A stretch of 64,000 nucleotides of DNA from Velocimicrobium porci (GCF_009696045.1 NZ_VUMT01000004.1:98884-162883), one strand, 5' to 3'. Positions 47,342 to 56,388 are shown, numbered from the stretch's first letter. Notes: generated by a model not told the origin, from the sequence alone. A program made the numbers and translations.

Positions 47342-48231
47342 TATTTGTCACCTCCGCATCCGCATCCACCATGATGATGAGTTGCACCTTCCTGTAATTT
47401 TAACATTGCTCTTCCTTCTTCTGTCTTATACATCTGCTGTCTTTTCATTGCCTGATCAAAATCAACTAAATGTCCGTCGAATTCTGGTCCATCTACACAT
47501 GCAAATTTAACTTCATCACCTACTTGAAGACGGCAGGCACCACACATACCCGTTCCATCGACCATAACCGGATTCATGCTGACTATTGTCTTAATTCCCA
47601 GCTCTTTTGTGAGAAGACAGACAAATTTCATCATAATAACAGGTCCAATTGCAATTACTAAATCGTATGTTTTTCCTTCATTATTTACTAAATCTTTTAT
47701 CTTATCATTTACATTACCTTTGAAACCATAAGAGCCATCATCTGTAGCAACATACACATGGTCAGACCACTGTTTCATCTCTTCTTCTAAGATAATTAAA
47801 TCTTTGCTTCTTGCACCGATAATAACATCAACATCATAGCCATGCTGTTTCATCCATTTTACCTGTGGATATACAGGTGCAGTACCTACTCCTCCGGCTA
47901 CAAATAAGATTTTTTTCTTTTTTAATTCTTCTGGATCTTCACTTACCAATTCGGACGCACATCCTAATGGTCCAACAAAATCACGGAAATATTCCCCAAC
48001 TTCATATTCCGCCATTATCTTTGTTGATGCTCCAACTGCCTGAAATACAATTGTTACAGTTCCAGCTTCTCTGTCATAATCACAGATTGTCAAAGGGATT
48101 CTCTCACCTTTTTCATCCATCTTGACAATGACAAATTGTCCAGGATAGCACTTTTTTGCTACACGAGGAGCTTCAACATCCATTAAATAGATATTGTTTG
48201 CTAAGTATTTCTTTTCTACAATTTTAAACAT
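47341..48231 (-). CDS. NfnA-like FAD/[2Fe-2S] subunit of NADH-ferredoxin:NADP oxidoreductase
   Basis: A 296-residue ferredoxin-NADP reductase-like subunit, with an FAD domain (YPGQFVIVKMDEKGERIPLT), an NAD domain (LFVAGGVGTAPVYPQVKWM) and a C-terminal Cys cluster for a [2Fe-2S] centre (GMCGACRLQVGDEVKFACVDGPEFD). It ends in a His/Gly/Cys tail (HHHGGCGCGG) of uncertain use. The Met at 48231 is preferred, with GGAGG 8 nt upstream. Together with the downstream gene it links NADH, ferredoxin and NADPH pools during anaerobic fermentation. A TATAAT box lies at 48284-48289 on the minus strand. Confidence 0.9.
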   Translation of the reverse strand: MFKIVEKKYLANNIYLMDVEAPRVAKKCYPGQFVIVKMDEKGERIPLTICDYDREAGTVTIVFQAVGASTKIMAEYEVGEYFRDFVGPLGCASELVSEDPEELKKKKILFVAGGVGTAPVYPQVKWMKQHGYDVDVIIGARSKDLIILEEEMKQWSDHVYVATDDGSYGFKGNVNDKIKDLVNNEGKTYDLVIAIGPVIMMKFVCLLTKELGIKTIVSMNPVMVDGTGMCGACRLQVGDEVKFACVDGPEFDGHLVDFDQAMKRQQMYKTEEGRAMLKLQEGATHHHGGCGCGGDK

Positions 48232-48340
48232 TACTTTAGCCTCCACTTTTATAATTTGCTATTCATAAATAACATTCTCTTTGATTATACTTTATTCGAC
48301 ATAAAAAATCTAGTACGTTACTTTATTTAAATAAGAAAAT

Positions 48341-48392
48341 ACACTCTATAAGCGAAACATAGTTTCCCTTTACTATGTCGTTTACAGAGTGT
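48341..48392 (-). terminator. Terminator of the alcohol dehydrogenase gene
   Basis: A long imperfect stem: ACACTCT and ACATAGT arms at 48341-48363 pair with ACTATGT and AGAGTGT arms at 48372-48392 around a short loop. On the minus strand it is followed by TATTTTCTT. Confidence 0.75.
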
Positions 48393-48446
48393 ATAAATTC
48401 ATTTACAATAAGAAATCAAAAAGGTATATCATTTTCTCTTTTTAAT

Positions 48447-49625
48447 TTAGAAATCAACTTCTGTTCCGTAATATGTACATGTTAATAATTGTTCCATTTG
48501 TTTTGGTGTAATTTCTCTTGGATTAGAGCCTGTACAAGCATCACCAACTGCCAACTCGGCAATCTTAGCAACTTTTTCTTTGAACTCGTCTTCATTAATT
48601 CCAAATTCTTTTAATGTTTTTGGAATATTTAATTTTACATTATATTCATCAATCTTTTTACATAATTTCTGTACACATTCTGCGTCTGTTCCTACTAAAC
48701 CGATGCTTCTTGCAATTGCAGCATATCTTCCTTCTGCAACTTTATCTTTTGCATTATATTTAATAACATATGGAAGATAAATTGCATTTGCACATCCGTG
48801 TGGAATATGTCCTGTGGAAAATGCTGCTCCTGTTTTATGAGCCATAGAATGTACAATTCCAAGTAACGCATTGGAAAATGCCTGACCTGCAAGACATTGT
48901 GCATAGTGCATCTGCTCTCTTGCTTCCATACAACCATTATAAGAATCTGGAAGATAATCAATTACCATCTGGATTGCTTTGATTGCAAGTGGATCAGTAA
49001 ATGGACTATTTAATGTAGAAACATAAGCTTCGATTGCATGTGTTAAAGCATCCATACCTGTATGAGCCGTTAGCTTAGCAGGCATTGTTTCTGCCAATTC
49101 AGGATCAACAATTGCAACGTCCGGTGTAATGTTAAAATCAGCTAATGGGTATTTAATTCCCTTTGCATAATCTGTAATAACAGAGAAAGCTGTAACTTCT
49201 GTAGCTGTTCCTGATGTAGATGGAATTGCTAAGAATTTTGCTTTCTGTCTTAATGTTGGGAATGAAAATGGCTGGATAATTTCTTCAAATGTTGTATCCG
49301 GATATTCATAAAATACCCACATTGCTTTTGCAGCATCAATTGGAGAGCCTCCGCCCATTGCAATAATCCAGTCCGGACCAAATTCTCTCATCATCTCTGC
49401 ACCCTTCATTACTGTCTCAACTGATGGGTCTGGTTCAACATTTTCAAATAATTTTGTTTCAATTCCTGCCTCTTTTAAATATTCTAATACTTTATCTACA
49501 AATCCGAAACGCTTCATGGAACCGCCGCCTAATACTAGGACTGCTTTTTTACCTTCTAAGTTTTTTAACTGTTCCAAAGCACCTTTTCCATAATATAAAT
49601 CTCTTGGTAATGTAAATCTCATCAT
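48447..49625 (-). CDS. Iron-containing alcohol dehydrogenase
   Basis: A 392-residue NAD(P)H-dependent alcohol dehydrogenase of the iron-containing family (butanol dehydrogenase group). The nucleotide-binding GGGSPIDAAKAM, the TSGTATEVTAFSVIT motif and the metal-binding His-rich GIVHSMAHKTGAAFSTGHIPHG are present. It would reduce an aldehyde to alcohol in fermentation. GGAGG lies upstream of the ATG. Its promoter overlaps a Rex-like palindrome, which fits repression while NAD+ is plentiful. Confidence 0.93.
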   Translation of the reverse strand: MMRFTLPRDLYYGKGALEQLKNLEGKKAVLVLGGGSMKRFGFVDKVLEYLKEAGIETKLFENVEPDPSVETVMKGAEMMREFGPDWIIAMGGGSPIDAAKAMWVFYEYPDTTFEEIIQPFSFPTLRQKAKFLAIPSTSGTATEVTAFSVITDYAKGIKYPLADFNITPDVAIVDPELAETMPAKLTAHTGMDALTHAIEAYVSTLNSPFTDPLAIKAIQMVIDYLPDSYNGCMEAREQMHYAQCLAGQAFSNALLGIVHSMAHKTGAAFSTGHIPHGCANAIYLPYVIKYNAKDKVAEGRYAAIARSIGLVGTDAECVQKLCKKIDEYNVKLNIPKTLKEFGINEDEFKEKVAKIAELAVGDACTGSNPREITPKQMEQLLTCTYYGTEVDF

Positions 49626-49701
49626 CGTACATTTCCTCCTTGTTAATTCGCCTTGTTCTCTTTTATCTGATAATTTTTATCAGCTTCTCTCTTCGTTCTC
49701 T

Positions 49702-49730
49702 ATTATAGCACTGTTATTTTTTTAACACAA
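49702..49730 (-). promoter_or_regulatory. Alcohol dehydrogenase promoter with Rex-like operator
   Basis: On the minus strand TTGTGT (49725-49730) and TATAAT (49702-49707, preceded by TGC as an extended -10) are spaced by 17 bp. The spacer contains TGTTATTTTTTTAACA (49712-49727), one mismatch from the Rex core TGTTAA-N4-TTAACA. Rex senses NADH/NAD+ and controls fermentative dehydrogenases in Firmicutes. The rest of 49731-49947 is T-rich with nothing recognisable. Confidence 0.65.
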
Positions 49731-49947
49731 TACTTTTTGACAATTTTTTTAATTTTTTTTATAAAATTATTTTCTTCTTCTCTTTTTTTAATATTTTTGC
49801 TTTTTCTTGCAAAGTATTCTTATTTTCCTTTGTTTTTTTATTTCATTTTCAGACGAAAGCTTTTTTAACCTTATGGGAAAATCCAATCTTTCCATTTTTT
49901 ACTGTTATTATTTTGTCAATCCCTTCTGTCCGATTTATTATTTTTTC

Positions 49948-50697
49948 TTAAATACAGCTCTCTTCTGTAAAACAAACTCGTTCTGCCAAAAGACAAGGTG
50001 CTGCTCCTGCAAGTGTAGTTCCATAAAACAACACTCTTTTATCCAGTTTTAAATAATCCACAATTGTTCCATTGCAAAGCGTACTTCCGGTACACAAAAT
50101 AAGTTCCGCCCACTCTATAACTTCTACAAAATCTCTATTTCCATCCTCAATTCGAATACCTTCTATTTCAGTACCTATATTTTTTTGATTTAAATCTAAA
50201 ACCCGCAGTAAATAAGTCGAAGCCAAACTATGAATCATGGCCGGCTGATAACCAACTAAGGCAATCTTTTTTATCCGAAAATTTTGATTTAAGTATTCTC
50301 GCAACTTTATAGCACATTCTTCCGGACCGGCATTTTTGCAATGCACTGTTCGATCAACAATTCCAAGTTTTGCTGACAGTGCATTTAATGCAGCAATAAA
50401 TAATCCTCTTCCATATTCATCCGTAGCCAAATCAATGTCCAATAATTCTTTCATTGTACCTTGAAACTGACTGGGATATGCCGTAAATGCCTGTCCTTTT
50501 ACCCCATCTAAAGTAGCACACATCATAACTTCTTTCCCTGTAAGAATTGGATAGTCTTTTCGTTTCGTTCTGCCAATTGCTTCCTCCTTTGATAATCCTT
50601 TTGCATTAATAGAAACAACCTCCTCTAAAAGATTATGCTCTTTTAGCAACTGATATGTATACTCTTTCAACTTCTTAAATAATTCTTCTTTTGTCAT
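49948..50697 (-). CDS. DUF364/DUF4213 Rossmann-like protein
   Basis: A protein of about 249 residues with an N-terminal DUF4213 enolase-N-like domain (MMCATLDGVKGQAFT) and a C-terminal DUF364 Rossmann-like domain (IALVGYQPAMIHSLAS ... ELILCTGSTLCNGTIVDYL ... GTTLAGAAP). Family members sit beside metal ABC transporters and have been proposed to handle metals or a metal cofactor in anaerobes; that is not proven. The start overlaps the end of the ATPase gene; the Met at 50697 is chosen because GGGTG precedes it, but 50715 is possible. Confidence 0.75.
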   Translation of the reverse strand: MTKEELFKKLKEYTYQLLKEHNLLEEVVSINAKGLSKEEAIGRTKRKDYPILTGKEVMMCATLDGVKGQAFTAYPSQFQGTMKELLDIDLATDEYGRGLFIAALNALSAKLGIVDRTVHCKNAGPEECAIKLREYLNQNFRIKKIALVGYQPAMIHSLASTYLLRVLDLNQKNIGTEIEGIRIEDGNRDFVEVIEWAELILCTGSTLCNGTIVDYLKLDKRVLFYGTTLAGAAPCLLAERVCFTEESCI

Positions 50698-51409
50698 ATT
50701 CACACCCATATTCATTTTTCCCTTCTTTTATTCCAAAAAATCGGCTTATTTCTTCTGGCCAGGCTTGCTCAAATATTTTTTCTTTTTCACTCACCGCCAA
50801 AAATTTTCCATCAGACAATACTCCTATTTTGTCTGCCAAATAATACGCTTCGTTAAAGTCATGTGTAACTAAAAGAATGGTACAAAAAAACTTTTCTTTT
50901 ACCATAATAATATTCTGATAAAGCTCCTGTTTGGTCACCAGATCCAATGCACAAAAAGGCTCATCAAGCAACAATATTTCCGGCTGAACGATTAATGTTC
51001 GTGCAAGCGCCGTCCGTTGCTTCTCTCCTCCGCTAAGTGTATTCGGATACTTTTTTAACAAATGAGAAATTTTCAACATTTCACTTAGTTTTTCTACTTC
51101 TTCTTTTATCTGCTTTTTTCTCATATGCCGGCATTTCAAACCATATCCTATATTCTCCTCTACCGACATATGAGGAAATAACTTATAGTCTTGAAACACC
51201 ATCCCTATTGGAGCTTTTGAATTCACTTGAATTATTCCTTTATAGTTTTTATAACAGCCCGCAATCAGCTCTAAAAAAAGCGATTTTCCAGCTCCCGTTT
51301 TTCCTAAGACTGCAAACAATTCTCCCCGATTTATATTTAAATCAACCGGACCAAGCAAAAACTCCCCCACCTGTAATTCCAGCCCTTTTACCTGTAATAT
51401 ATCTTCCAT
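50675..51409 (-). CDS. Molybdate/tungstate-type ABC transporter ATPase
   Basis: A 244-residue ABC ATPase with Walker A GKTGAGKS, signature TLSGGEKQRTALARTL, Walker B ILLLDEPFCALD and the switch His in LLVTHDFNEA. The close linkage to a ModB-like permease and ModA-like binding protein marks it as the ModC-type subunit. It lacks the C-terminal TOBE/MOP domain usual in long ModC proteins, as is common in short Wtp/Tup-type ATPases. It begins 2 bp after the permease stop. Confidence 0.87.
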   Translation of the reverse strand: MEDILQVKGLELQVGEFLLGPVDLNINRGELFAVLGKTGAGKSLFLELIAGCYKNYKGIIQVNSKAPIGMVFQDYKLFPHMSVEENIGYGLKCRHMRKKQIKEEVEKLSEMLKISHLLKKYPNTLSGGEKQRTALARTLIVQPEILLLDEPFCALDLVTKQELYQNIIMVKEKFFCTILLVTHDFNEAYYLADKIGVLSDGKFLAVSEKEKIFEQAWPEEISRFFGIKEGKNEYGCEYDKRRII

Positions 51410-51410
51410 A

Positions 51411-52214
51411 TTATCGTTCTATTCTCCATAGATTCATATTTTTCTGATTCAAAAATTTTCCCGTCAACTGAACCGCCATTGCAATTATCAATAATAAAAT
51501 TGCTGTTGCCATTGCAAGCTCCATATGGTTTGTCGATATGTTAAGATAAATACTTCCTGGTAAAGTTTCCGTTTTCATTCTGGTTACTCCAACCAGCATT
51601 AATGTTCCTCCAAATTCCCCAATTGCCCTTGACCAGCAAAGTAATGCAATTGACAAAAAACCTCTTTTACAAAGTAAGAATATAATACTGTAAAAAATAT
51701 AAAAGGAAGAAGCCCCTAATTGCTGTGCCACTAATTCAAGTCCCGGATCAACCTCTTCTATCAAACTTCGAACCATTGAAATCGCAAATGGAATATTAAG
51801 AAGTAATTGAACAAAAACAATTCCATTTTGATGAAACACAACAGGTAATCCAAGCTCTCTTAATTCTTTACCAATCTGACTTGAAAAAAAGGTCAAAAGA
51901 CATACCCCTAAAACAAGATAAGGAAGCGATAATGGAATCTCTAGTATTGCATTTACAATTTGTTTTCCCCAAAATTTCTTTCTAGCTAAAATGTAACCGG
52001 ATGGAACTGCAAAAAACATTACAATTATTGTCGAAATGGTAGCTGTTTTCAGACTCATTCTCATAGAAAATTGAATTTCTTCTGAAAGAAGGGCTTCTTT
52101 TAGATAAGGGCTTCCTTTCCAAAATACAATAAATATATTACTCGCAATAAAACATGTAACAAGAAAAAGAAGCACCGTAAAAAAATAATTAATCGTATTC
52201 CTTTTCTTCATCAC
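51411..52214 (-). CDS. Molybdate/tungstate-type ABC permease (ModB-like)
   Basis: A 267-residue permease with six membrane segments. The ModB/CysW EAA-type loop is visible as VDPGLELVAQQLGASSFYIFY and the following RAIGEFGGTLMLVG, which is diagnostic of the molybdate/sulfate/tungstate permease group. It overlaps the binding-protein stop codon by 4 bp (ATGA), so translation is coupled. Confidence 0.88.
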   Translation of the reverse strand: MMKKRNTINYFFTVLLFLVTCFIASNIFIVFWKGSPYLKEALLSEEIQFSMRMSLKTATISTIIVMFFAVPSGYILARKKFWGKQIVNAILEIPLSLPYLVLGVCLLTFFSSQIGKELRELGLPVVFHQNGIVFVQLLLNIPFAISMVRSLIEEVDPGLELVAQQLGASSFYIFYSIIFLLCKRGFLSIALLCWSRAIGEFGGTLMLVGVTRMKTETLPGSIYLNISTNHMELAMATAILLLIIAMAVQLTGKFLNQKNMNLWRIER

Positions 52215-53026
52215 TCAGCCATCTCATAACCAAAATTAGTCCAAATATTTTTCACAGAATCACTATCTAAATATTCTTCAAACACTTCCTGAGCCTCTTT
52301 ATCCTCTGAAGTATTTAATTTTGCAGCCGGTATTGTTTTTATGTAAACACTCATTTCATCGGTATCTAATATTTTAGCCTTTTTCTCATTCACATTTTCC
52401 TTCCATATAATAGCCGCATCCGCTTCTTTTGTCTCTAAAGCTGTCATCATCGCAGGAGCTGTCGCTGTATTAGATATAATCTCAACTTTATCTTTTATTG
52501 AAAAATCGGCTAATATTTTATTTGCAATTTTACCGATTGGTGTAGCTTCCGGATCTCCAACAATCAAACGAACTCCCTCGTTTGCCAAATCTTTTACTGA
52601 ATTAATATGTTTCGAATTTTCAAGGTCAACCGCTATCACAGGAATATGTTTCACTAATTCTTTCGATTCATCTACAAAGTCTGCTACCGGTCTTACTTCT
52701 TCCGCCGAACCTGCTATAAAAAAATCGCCTTCCTTTGCAGTCTGTATCTGCGTTTGAATTTGTGCTGCATTCCCATAAGTAACCTGAACAACACATCCTG
52801 TCAATTTTTCAAATTCAGTTGCTATTTCTTCAAATGGATCCTTCATTCCTGCCCCACAAAAAATAAACAAACTATGCCCTTCCAATTTCCCTTGTTTTGC
52901 TTCCTGATTTTGTACATCGGTTTCTAACACTTTGTTTTTGCTTTCATCCTGTTTGCTTGAGTTACAACCTGTAACAAGGGCTGTAAGAGTGAACGCTAAA
53001 ATCATACTAACAATAATTTTTTTCAT
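52211..53026 (-). CDS. ModA-like oxyanion-binding lipoprotein
   Basis: A 271-residue solute-binding lipoprotein. The signal ends at the lipobox LVTGC, followed by a Lys/Glu-rich linker and a ModA-like type II binding fold (LFIFCGAGMKDPFEEIATEF; GNAAQIQTQIQ; ADAAIIWKENV). The mid-part VGDPEATPIGKIANKIL is typical of molybdate-binding proteins. Ligand could be molybdate, tungstate or another oxyanion; sequence alone does not decide. First gene of the four-gene unit, downstream of the Crp/Fnr-type regulator. Confidence 0.87.
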   Translation of the reverse strand: MKKIIVSMILAFTLTALVTGCNSSKQDESKNKVLETDVQNQEAKQGKLEGHSLFIFCGAGMKDPFEEIATEFEKLTGCVVQVTYGNAAQIQTQIQTAKEGDFFIAGSAEEVRPVADFVDESKELVKHIPVIAVDLENSKHINSVKDLANEGVRLIVGDPEATPIGKIANKILADFSIKDKVEIISNTATAPAMMTALETKEADAAIIWKENVNEKKAKILDTDEMSVYIKTIPAAKLNTSEDKEAQEVFEEYLDSDSVKNIWTNFGYEMAE

Positions 53027-53122
53027 AATATCTTTTCTCTCCTTTTTTCATTTTCTTCCATTATATAAAGGCAACTGAAAAAAATATGTTAGTACACCAA
53101 CATTTTATTTCTAATCGTTTTT

Positions 53123-53767
53123 TTACAACTTTATAATTTCAAAATAATTTTTCTTTAACCTTATCTTTCCCTCTTTCTCCATTAATTTCAACTCATGGGA
53201 CAGTACACAACGATTCATTCCTAAAAAATTAGCCATCTGTTCTCTATTTAATTTAATATAAAACGAATCATCTCCTGCTTTTTTCCGTTGTAACTCCAGA
53301 TATTTTATAATTCTTTCCCTTACACTTTTCGTTGTAATGGATTCAATTTTGTAATACTTTCGTATATTTTCATCCGCAAGAAAAACCATCAAATTTTGGA
53401 ACATAACCATTCTGATTGATTCATTGATTTCCCCCGGTTTTAAAATTTTATCAGCTAAAAACCAATATACACTGGACTCCTTAGGTGAATATACAATATA
53501 TGGAGAATCTTTTCTCCTTGTACAAGCAATTTCTGCACCAACAAGATAAGAAGGTGTAAGCTTTTGCATTAAAAGTTCTTTTCCCTCTTCTGTATATTTT
53601 GATATGCACAAATTTCCTTTTAAAAGAATTCCTATTTCATTCACGATATAATTTTCTCTTATTACGGTTCGACCTTTTTCATACTTTTTTACAATTCCTC
53701 TCAGTTGAGAAATTGCTGCATTTTTTTGTTCCTCTGACAATCCATAAAATATTCTACATTCTTTCAT
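53123..53767 (-). CDS. Crp/Fnr family transcriptional regulator
   Basis: A 214-residue Crp/Fnr regulator with an N-terminal cyclic-nucleotide-binding-like beta-barrel (VIRENYIVNEIGILLKGNL) and a C-terminal winged helix-turn-helix (REQMANFLGMNRCVLSHELKLMEKEGKI). The Fnr Cys cluster at the N-terminus is not evident, so the sensed signal is unknown. It lies directly upstream of the ModABC-like genes on the same strand, separated by 96 bp, and probably controls them. Confidence 0.85.
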   Translation of the reverse strand: MKECRIFYGLSEEQKNAAISQLRGIVKKYEKGRTVIRENYIVNEIGILLKGNLCISKYTEEGKELLMQKLTPSYLVGAEIACTRRKDSPYIVYSPKESSVYWFLADKILKPGEINESIRMVMFQNLMVFLADENIRKYYKIESITTKSVRERIIKYLELQRKKAGDDSFYIKLNREQMANFLGMNRCVLSHELKLMEKEGKIRLKKNYFEIIKL

Positions 53768-53930
53768 ACACTCTGCTAACTATCCTCTCATATTGTAAAT
53801 ATATCCCATCAAATAATATAACACAAATCTTTCATAAAATGAACGACTTCTGACCTTTCATAACGAGAGGAAAAAACAGAAAAATTTAGGACTGCTGCAA
53901 ATTAAAGCATCAGTCCCATTTTCTATAAAC

Positions 53931-54569
53931 TTAATATTCAAACTCTTCCTTTTCAAAGCTTTCTTTCAATTTCTTTAGGGCTTTTTTTTCTATTCTGGAC
54001 ACATAACTCCTTGATATTCCCATTACTTCTGCAATCTCTCGCTGTGTAATTTCTTTCCGCCCACCTAATCCATATCGATAAAGAATAATTTTCTTTTCTC
54101 TGTCATTTAAACATTTACTAACATATCGATAAAGTTTCTTCACTTTCTCATCCAAGTCCATATGCTCAATCACATCTTCATCTTCCGTTTCCAAAACATC
54201 AAGTAAATTAAGTAAATTTCCCTCTTTATCTTTTCCAATTGGTTCATACAAATATACCTCTCTTGATTGCTTTTTGCTGCTTCTCATAAACATTAGAAGT
54301 TCATTATCAATGCAACGTGACGCATAAGTAGCAAGTCTTATCTCCTTTTTTATATCAAACGTATCCACTGCCTTAATCAGCCCAATTGATCCAATGGATA
54401 TCAAATCTTCCAATTCCCGTTCTCCTGTTCCATATTTTTTCGCAATATGTGCAACCAATCGAAGATTACGTTCAATGAGTATTTCTCTTGCCTCTTTACT
54501 TCCTTCCCGGCATTGTATCAGGTACTCCTTTTCCTCCTCTGTATTAAGTGGCTTTGGAAATGATTTCAT
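53931..54569 (-). CDS. sigK: Sporulation sigma factor SigK-like
   Basis: A 212-residue sigma-70 family factor. The RNLRLVAHIAKKYG region, the LATYASRCIDNELLMFMRS core-binding helix and the C-terminal HTH (TQREIAEVMGISRSYVSRIEKKALKKL) match SigK, the late mother-cell factor. The B. subtilis pro-sequence of 20 residues is missing: the protein starts at MKSFPKPLNTEEEKEYL, so no proteolytic activation is expected. The gene is intact, with no skin element. Its start codon lies directly against the T tract of a terminator-like hairpin whose 3' arm carries the ribosome site. Confidence 0.88.
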   Translation of the reverse strand: MKSFPKPLNTEEEKEYLIQCREGSKEAREILIERNLRLVAHIAKKYGTGERELEDLISIGSIGLIKAVDTFDIKKEIRLATYASRCIDNELLMFMRSSKKQSREVYLYEPIGKDKEGNLLNLLDVLETEDEDVIEHMDLDEKVKKLYRYVSKCLNDREKKIILYRYGLGGRKEITQREIAEVMGISRSYVSRIEKKALKKLKESFEKEEFEY

Positions 54570-54570
54570 T

Positions 54571-54619
54571 AAAAAAGCACCTCAACATTATTGCTTTCTA
54601 ACAATTTATGTTGAGATGC
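54571..54619 (-). promoter_or_regulatory. Terminator-like leader hairpin overlapping the sigK ribosome site
   Basis: On the minus strand GCATCTCAACAT (54619-54608) pairs with ATGTTGAGGTGC (54588-54577) with one G-U pair; an inner ATTG/CAAT stem extends it. TTTTTT follows and then the ATG at 54569. The only ribosome site (GAGGTG) lies inside the 3' arm. The structure could terminate transcription and hide the ribosome site. Confidence 0.75.
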
Positions 54620-54744
54620 CCGATTTCGTGCCTTTCCACTCATGAAAATTATATTCTTTTTTATACTATAGGAATTATAATTTAACATATTTCACATACA
54701 AGGAAATTTCCCATGAAACAAAATACAAAACATAAAGTTCTTAT

Positions 54745-55200
54745 TTAACCTACCGGTACAAACTCCAAACCCAAATATCCTCTCCTCAACACACTTTCTG
54801 CAATCGATAAATGAACAATAATCGACCGAATCCCCTTAGGTGAGCAAATATAAAACATTCTAGGAATATCTCCATTATCAACTTCTATCGATTGAACCAA
54901 GCCATCTATTCTATACTGAACCACCTTTGGCTGATATTCTGTAATATTCCAGTGCCAAAATGTTTTTTCTTGCTGGTTTTCCGTGCTAATATATACATAT
55001 GGCTGATATTTTTCTTTTGGCTGGTATAATTCCAACAATTCCTTGAAACGGTTGCTTACTAAATTTCTCTTTTGTATATAGTCAAGCCCTTCAACTGGTC
55101 CGATATTTTTCACTTTGCAAATTGTTACATTTTCCTCTTGCAAAGTTTCCTGAATCTCAATGGCTCGCATTTCCTTCTGCTGTACTAAAAAATAATCCAT
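54745..55200 (-). CDS. Hypothetical protein, Imm11-like
   Basis: A 151-residue soluble protein without signal peptide. The LVSNRFKELLELYQPKEKYQPYVYI stretch, the HWNI segment and the C-terminal IVHLSIAESVLRRGYLGLEF resemble Imm11/DUF1629-type immunity proteins, which commonly end in a similar ES(V/L)LRRG motif. That resemblance is by eye only. It follows the pentapeptide-repeat gene by 24 bp on the same strand, so the two may work together. Confidence 0.45.
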   Translation of the reverse strand: MDYFLVQQKEMRAIEIQETLQEENVTICKVKNIGPVEGLDYIQKRNLVSNRFKELLELYQPKEKYQPYVYISTENQQEKTFWHWNITEYQPKVVQYRIDGLVQSIEVDNGDIPRMFYICSPKGIRSIIVHLSIAESVLRRGYLGLEFVPVG

Positions 55201-55224
55201 ATTGTTTGCATTCTATCCTCCTCT

Positions 55225-56307
55225 TTACCTTATTATAATTGACTTTTTTTGCTCTTCACTAAAATTCATAAACGCCAGATGTGCTTGATTCCAAATAGAA
55301 CCTGTTAAATCCGCACCCGTAAAATCTGCACCTAAAAAACTTGTTTTTCGAAAATCTGCATTTTGCAAATTTGCATTTCGAAAGCTGATTCCACGAAAGC
55401 CAACCGCTTCCCATTCTTCACTCTTATCCCAGCCACTATCTCCCGCAGCATAAGATAAATTTGCGTTTTTTAAATTCGAATTTGTAAAATCTGCTTCATT
55501 CATGTAGCTATATCTTAAATCTGCATTTTCTAAATTACAGTCACACAATCTTGTACTAACAAGTAAGGCATCCTGCAAATTTGTATTTTGCAAATTTGTT
55601 CTTCTTAAATCTGCATAACGTAAATCAATTTCTGACAAGTCCGCTCCTGAAAAATCAAGATCTGCAAAATCTTCAAATGCATATTGAAATTTTGCCCTAT
55701 CTTGAAATTCAATAAGTGCATCCTCTGAACTTTTATTTTTATTTTCTTTATAAATTGGTACTGCATCCGCCATATACGTTCCTACATTTATTTCAAACTG
55801 CTCACATTTTTTTATATTTTTAAATTCCTCAAATTCCAAACATTTTAGGATTCCAAACCGACATACTACCCTAAAATATTCATAAAATGAAAGAAAATAT
55901 GGAACGAGATATTCTAAAAGTTCTGTCTTTGAAATCATATTTTGATATCGTTTCCGCTCTTTCAATAACTGCTCCTGTAATTTATCCATTAGTTGAAAGT
56001 AGTCGGATAAATCCATTGTTCCCACTGTCATCTGACAATTGTCCAAATACCACATATCATCATAAACCCTGATTTCTGCAATATATTTTTTCTGAAGAAC
56101 ATTGGTGTATAACATTGTGTATTCTAAATATGCAATTGATCCTAATTCTTTCTTCTTTTGCAGTGCTACGATATTTTGACTAATTTTCTTAAAATTAGTC
56201 TGAAATGGCGGCAGTAATTTTTCAAACTGTGTTTGAAATCGTTCTTCCATTTCAAATAATTTTTGATTCGCCTTTTTTTTTAAAACGTCAACAAAATTTA
56301 ACTCCAT
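55225..56307 (-). CDS. Pentapeptide-repeat protein with N-terminal helical domain
   Basis: A 360-residue protein. The first 200 residues are helical and charged, without a recognised family. The C-terminal part (about 215-345) is a right-handed quadrilateral beta-helix of pentapeptide repeats (A-D/N-L-X-X units such as ADLSE, ADLRR, ANLQN, ADFTN, ANLSY). Similar chimeras occur as DNA mimics, as effector-associated scaffolds or as effector adaptors. The Met at 56307 was chosen because GAGAGG precedes it by 5 nt. It is next to the polymorphic toxin array and an Imm11-like gene, which might make it part of that locus. Confidence 0.75.
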   Translation of the reverse strand: MELNFVDVLKKKANQKLFEMEERFQTQFEKLLPPFQTNFKKISQNIVALQKKKELGSIAYLEYTMLYTNVLQKKYIAEIRVYDDMWYLDNCQMTVGTMDLSDYFQLMDKLQEQLLKERKRYQNMISKTELLEYLVPYFLSFYEYFRVVCRFGILKCLEFEEFKNIKKCEQFEINVGTYMADAVPIYKENKNKSSEDALIEFQDRAKFQYAFEDFADLDFSGADLSEIDLRYADLRRTNLQNTNLQDALLVSTRLCDCNLENADLRYSYMNEADFTNSNLKNANLSYAAGDSGWDKSEEWEAVGFRGISFRNANLQNADFRKTSFLGADFTGADLTGSIWNQAHLAFMNFSEEQKKSIIIR

Positions 56308-56388
56308 AGATTCCTCTCTCCCCTTATAATTTTTATACACTCTCGAATACATTGCTATATCCATTATAACGAATTACTCTAACATGCT

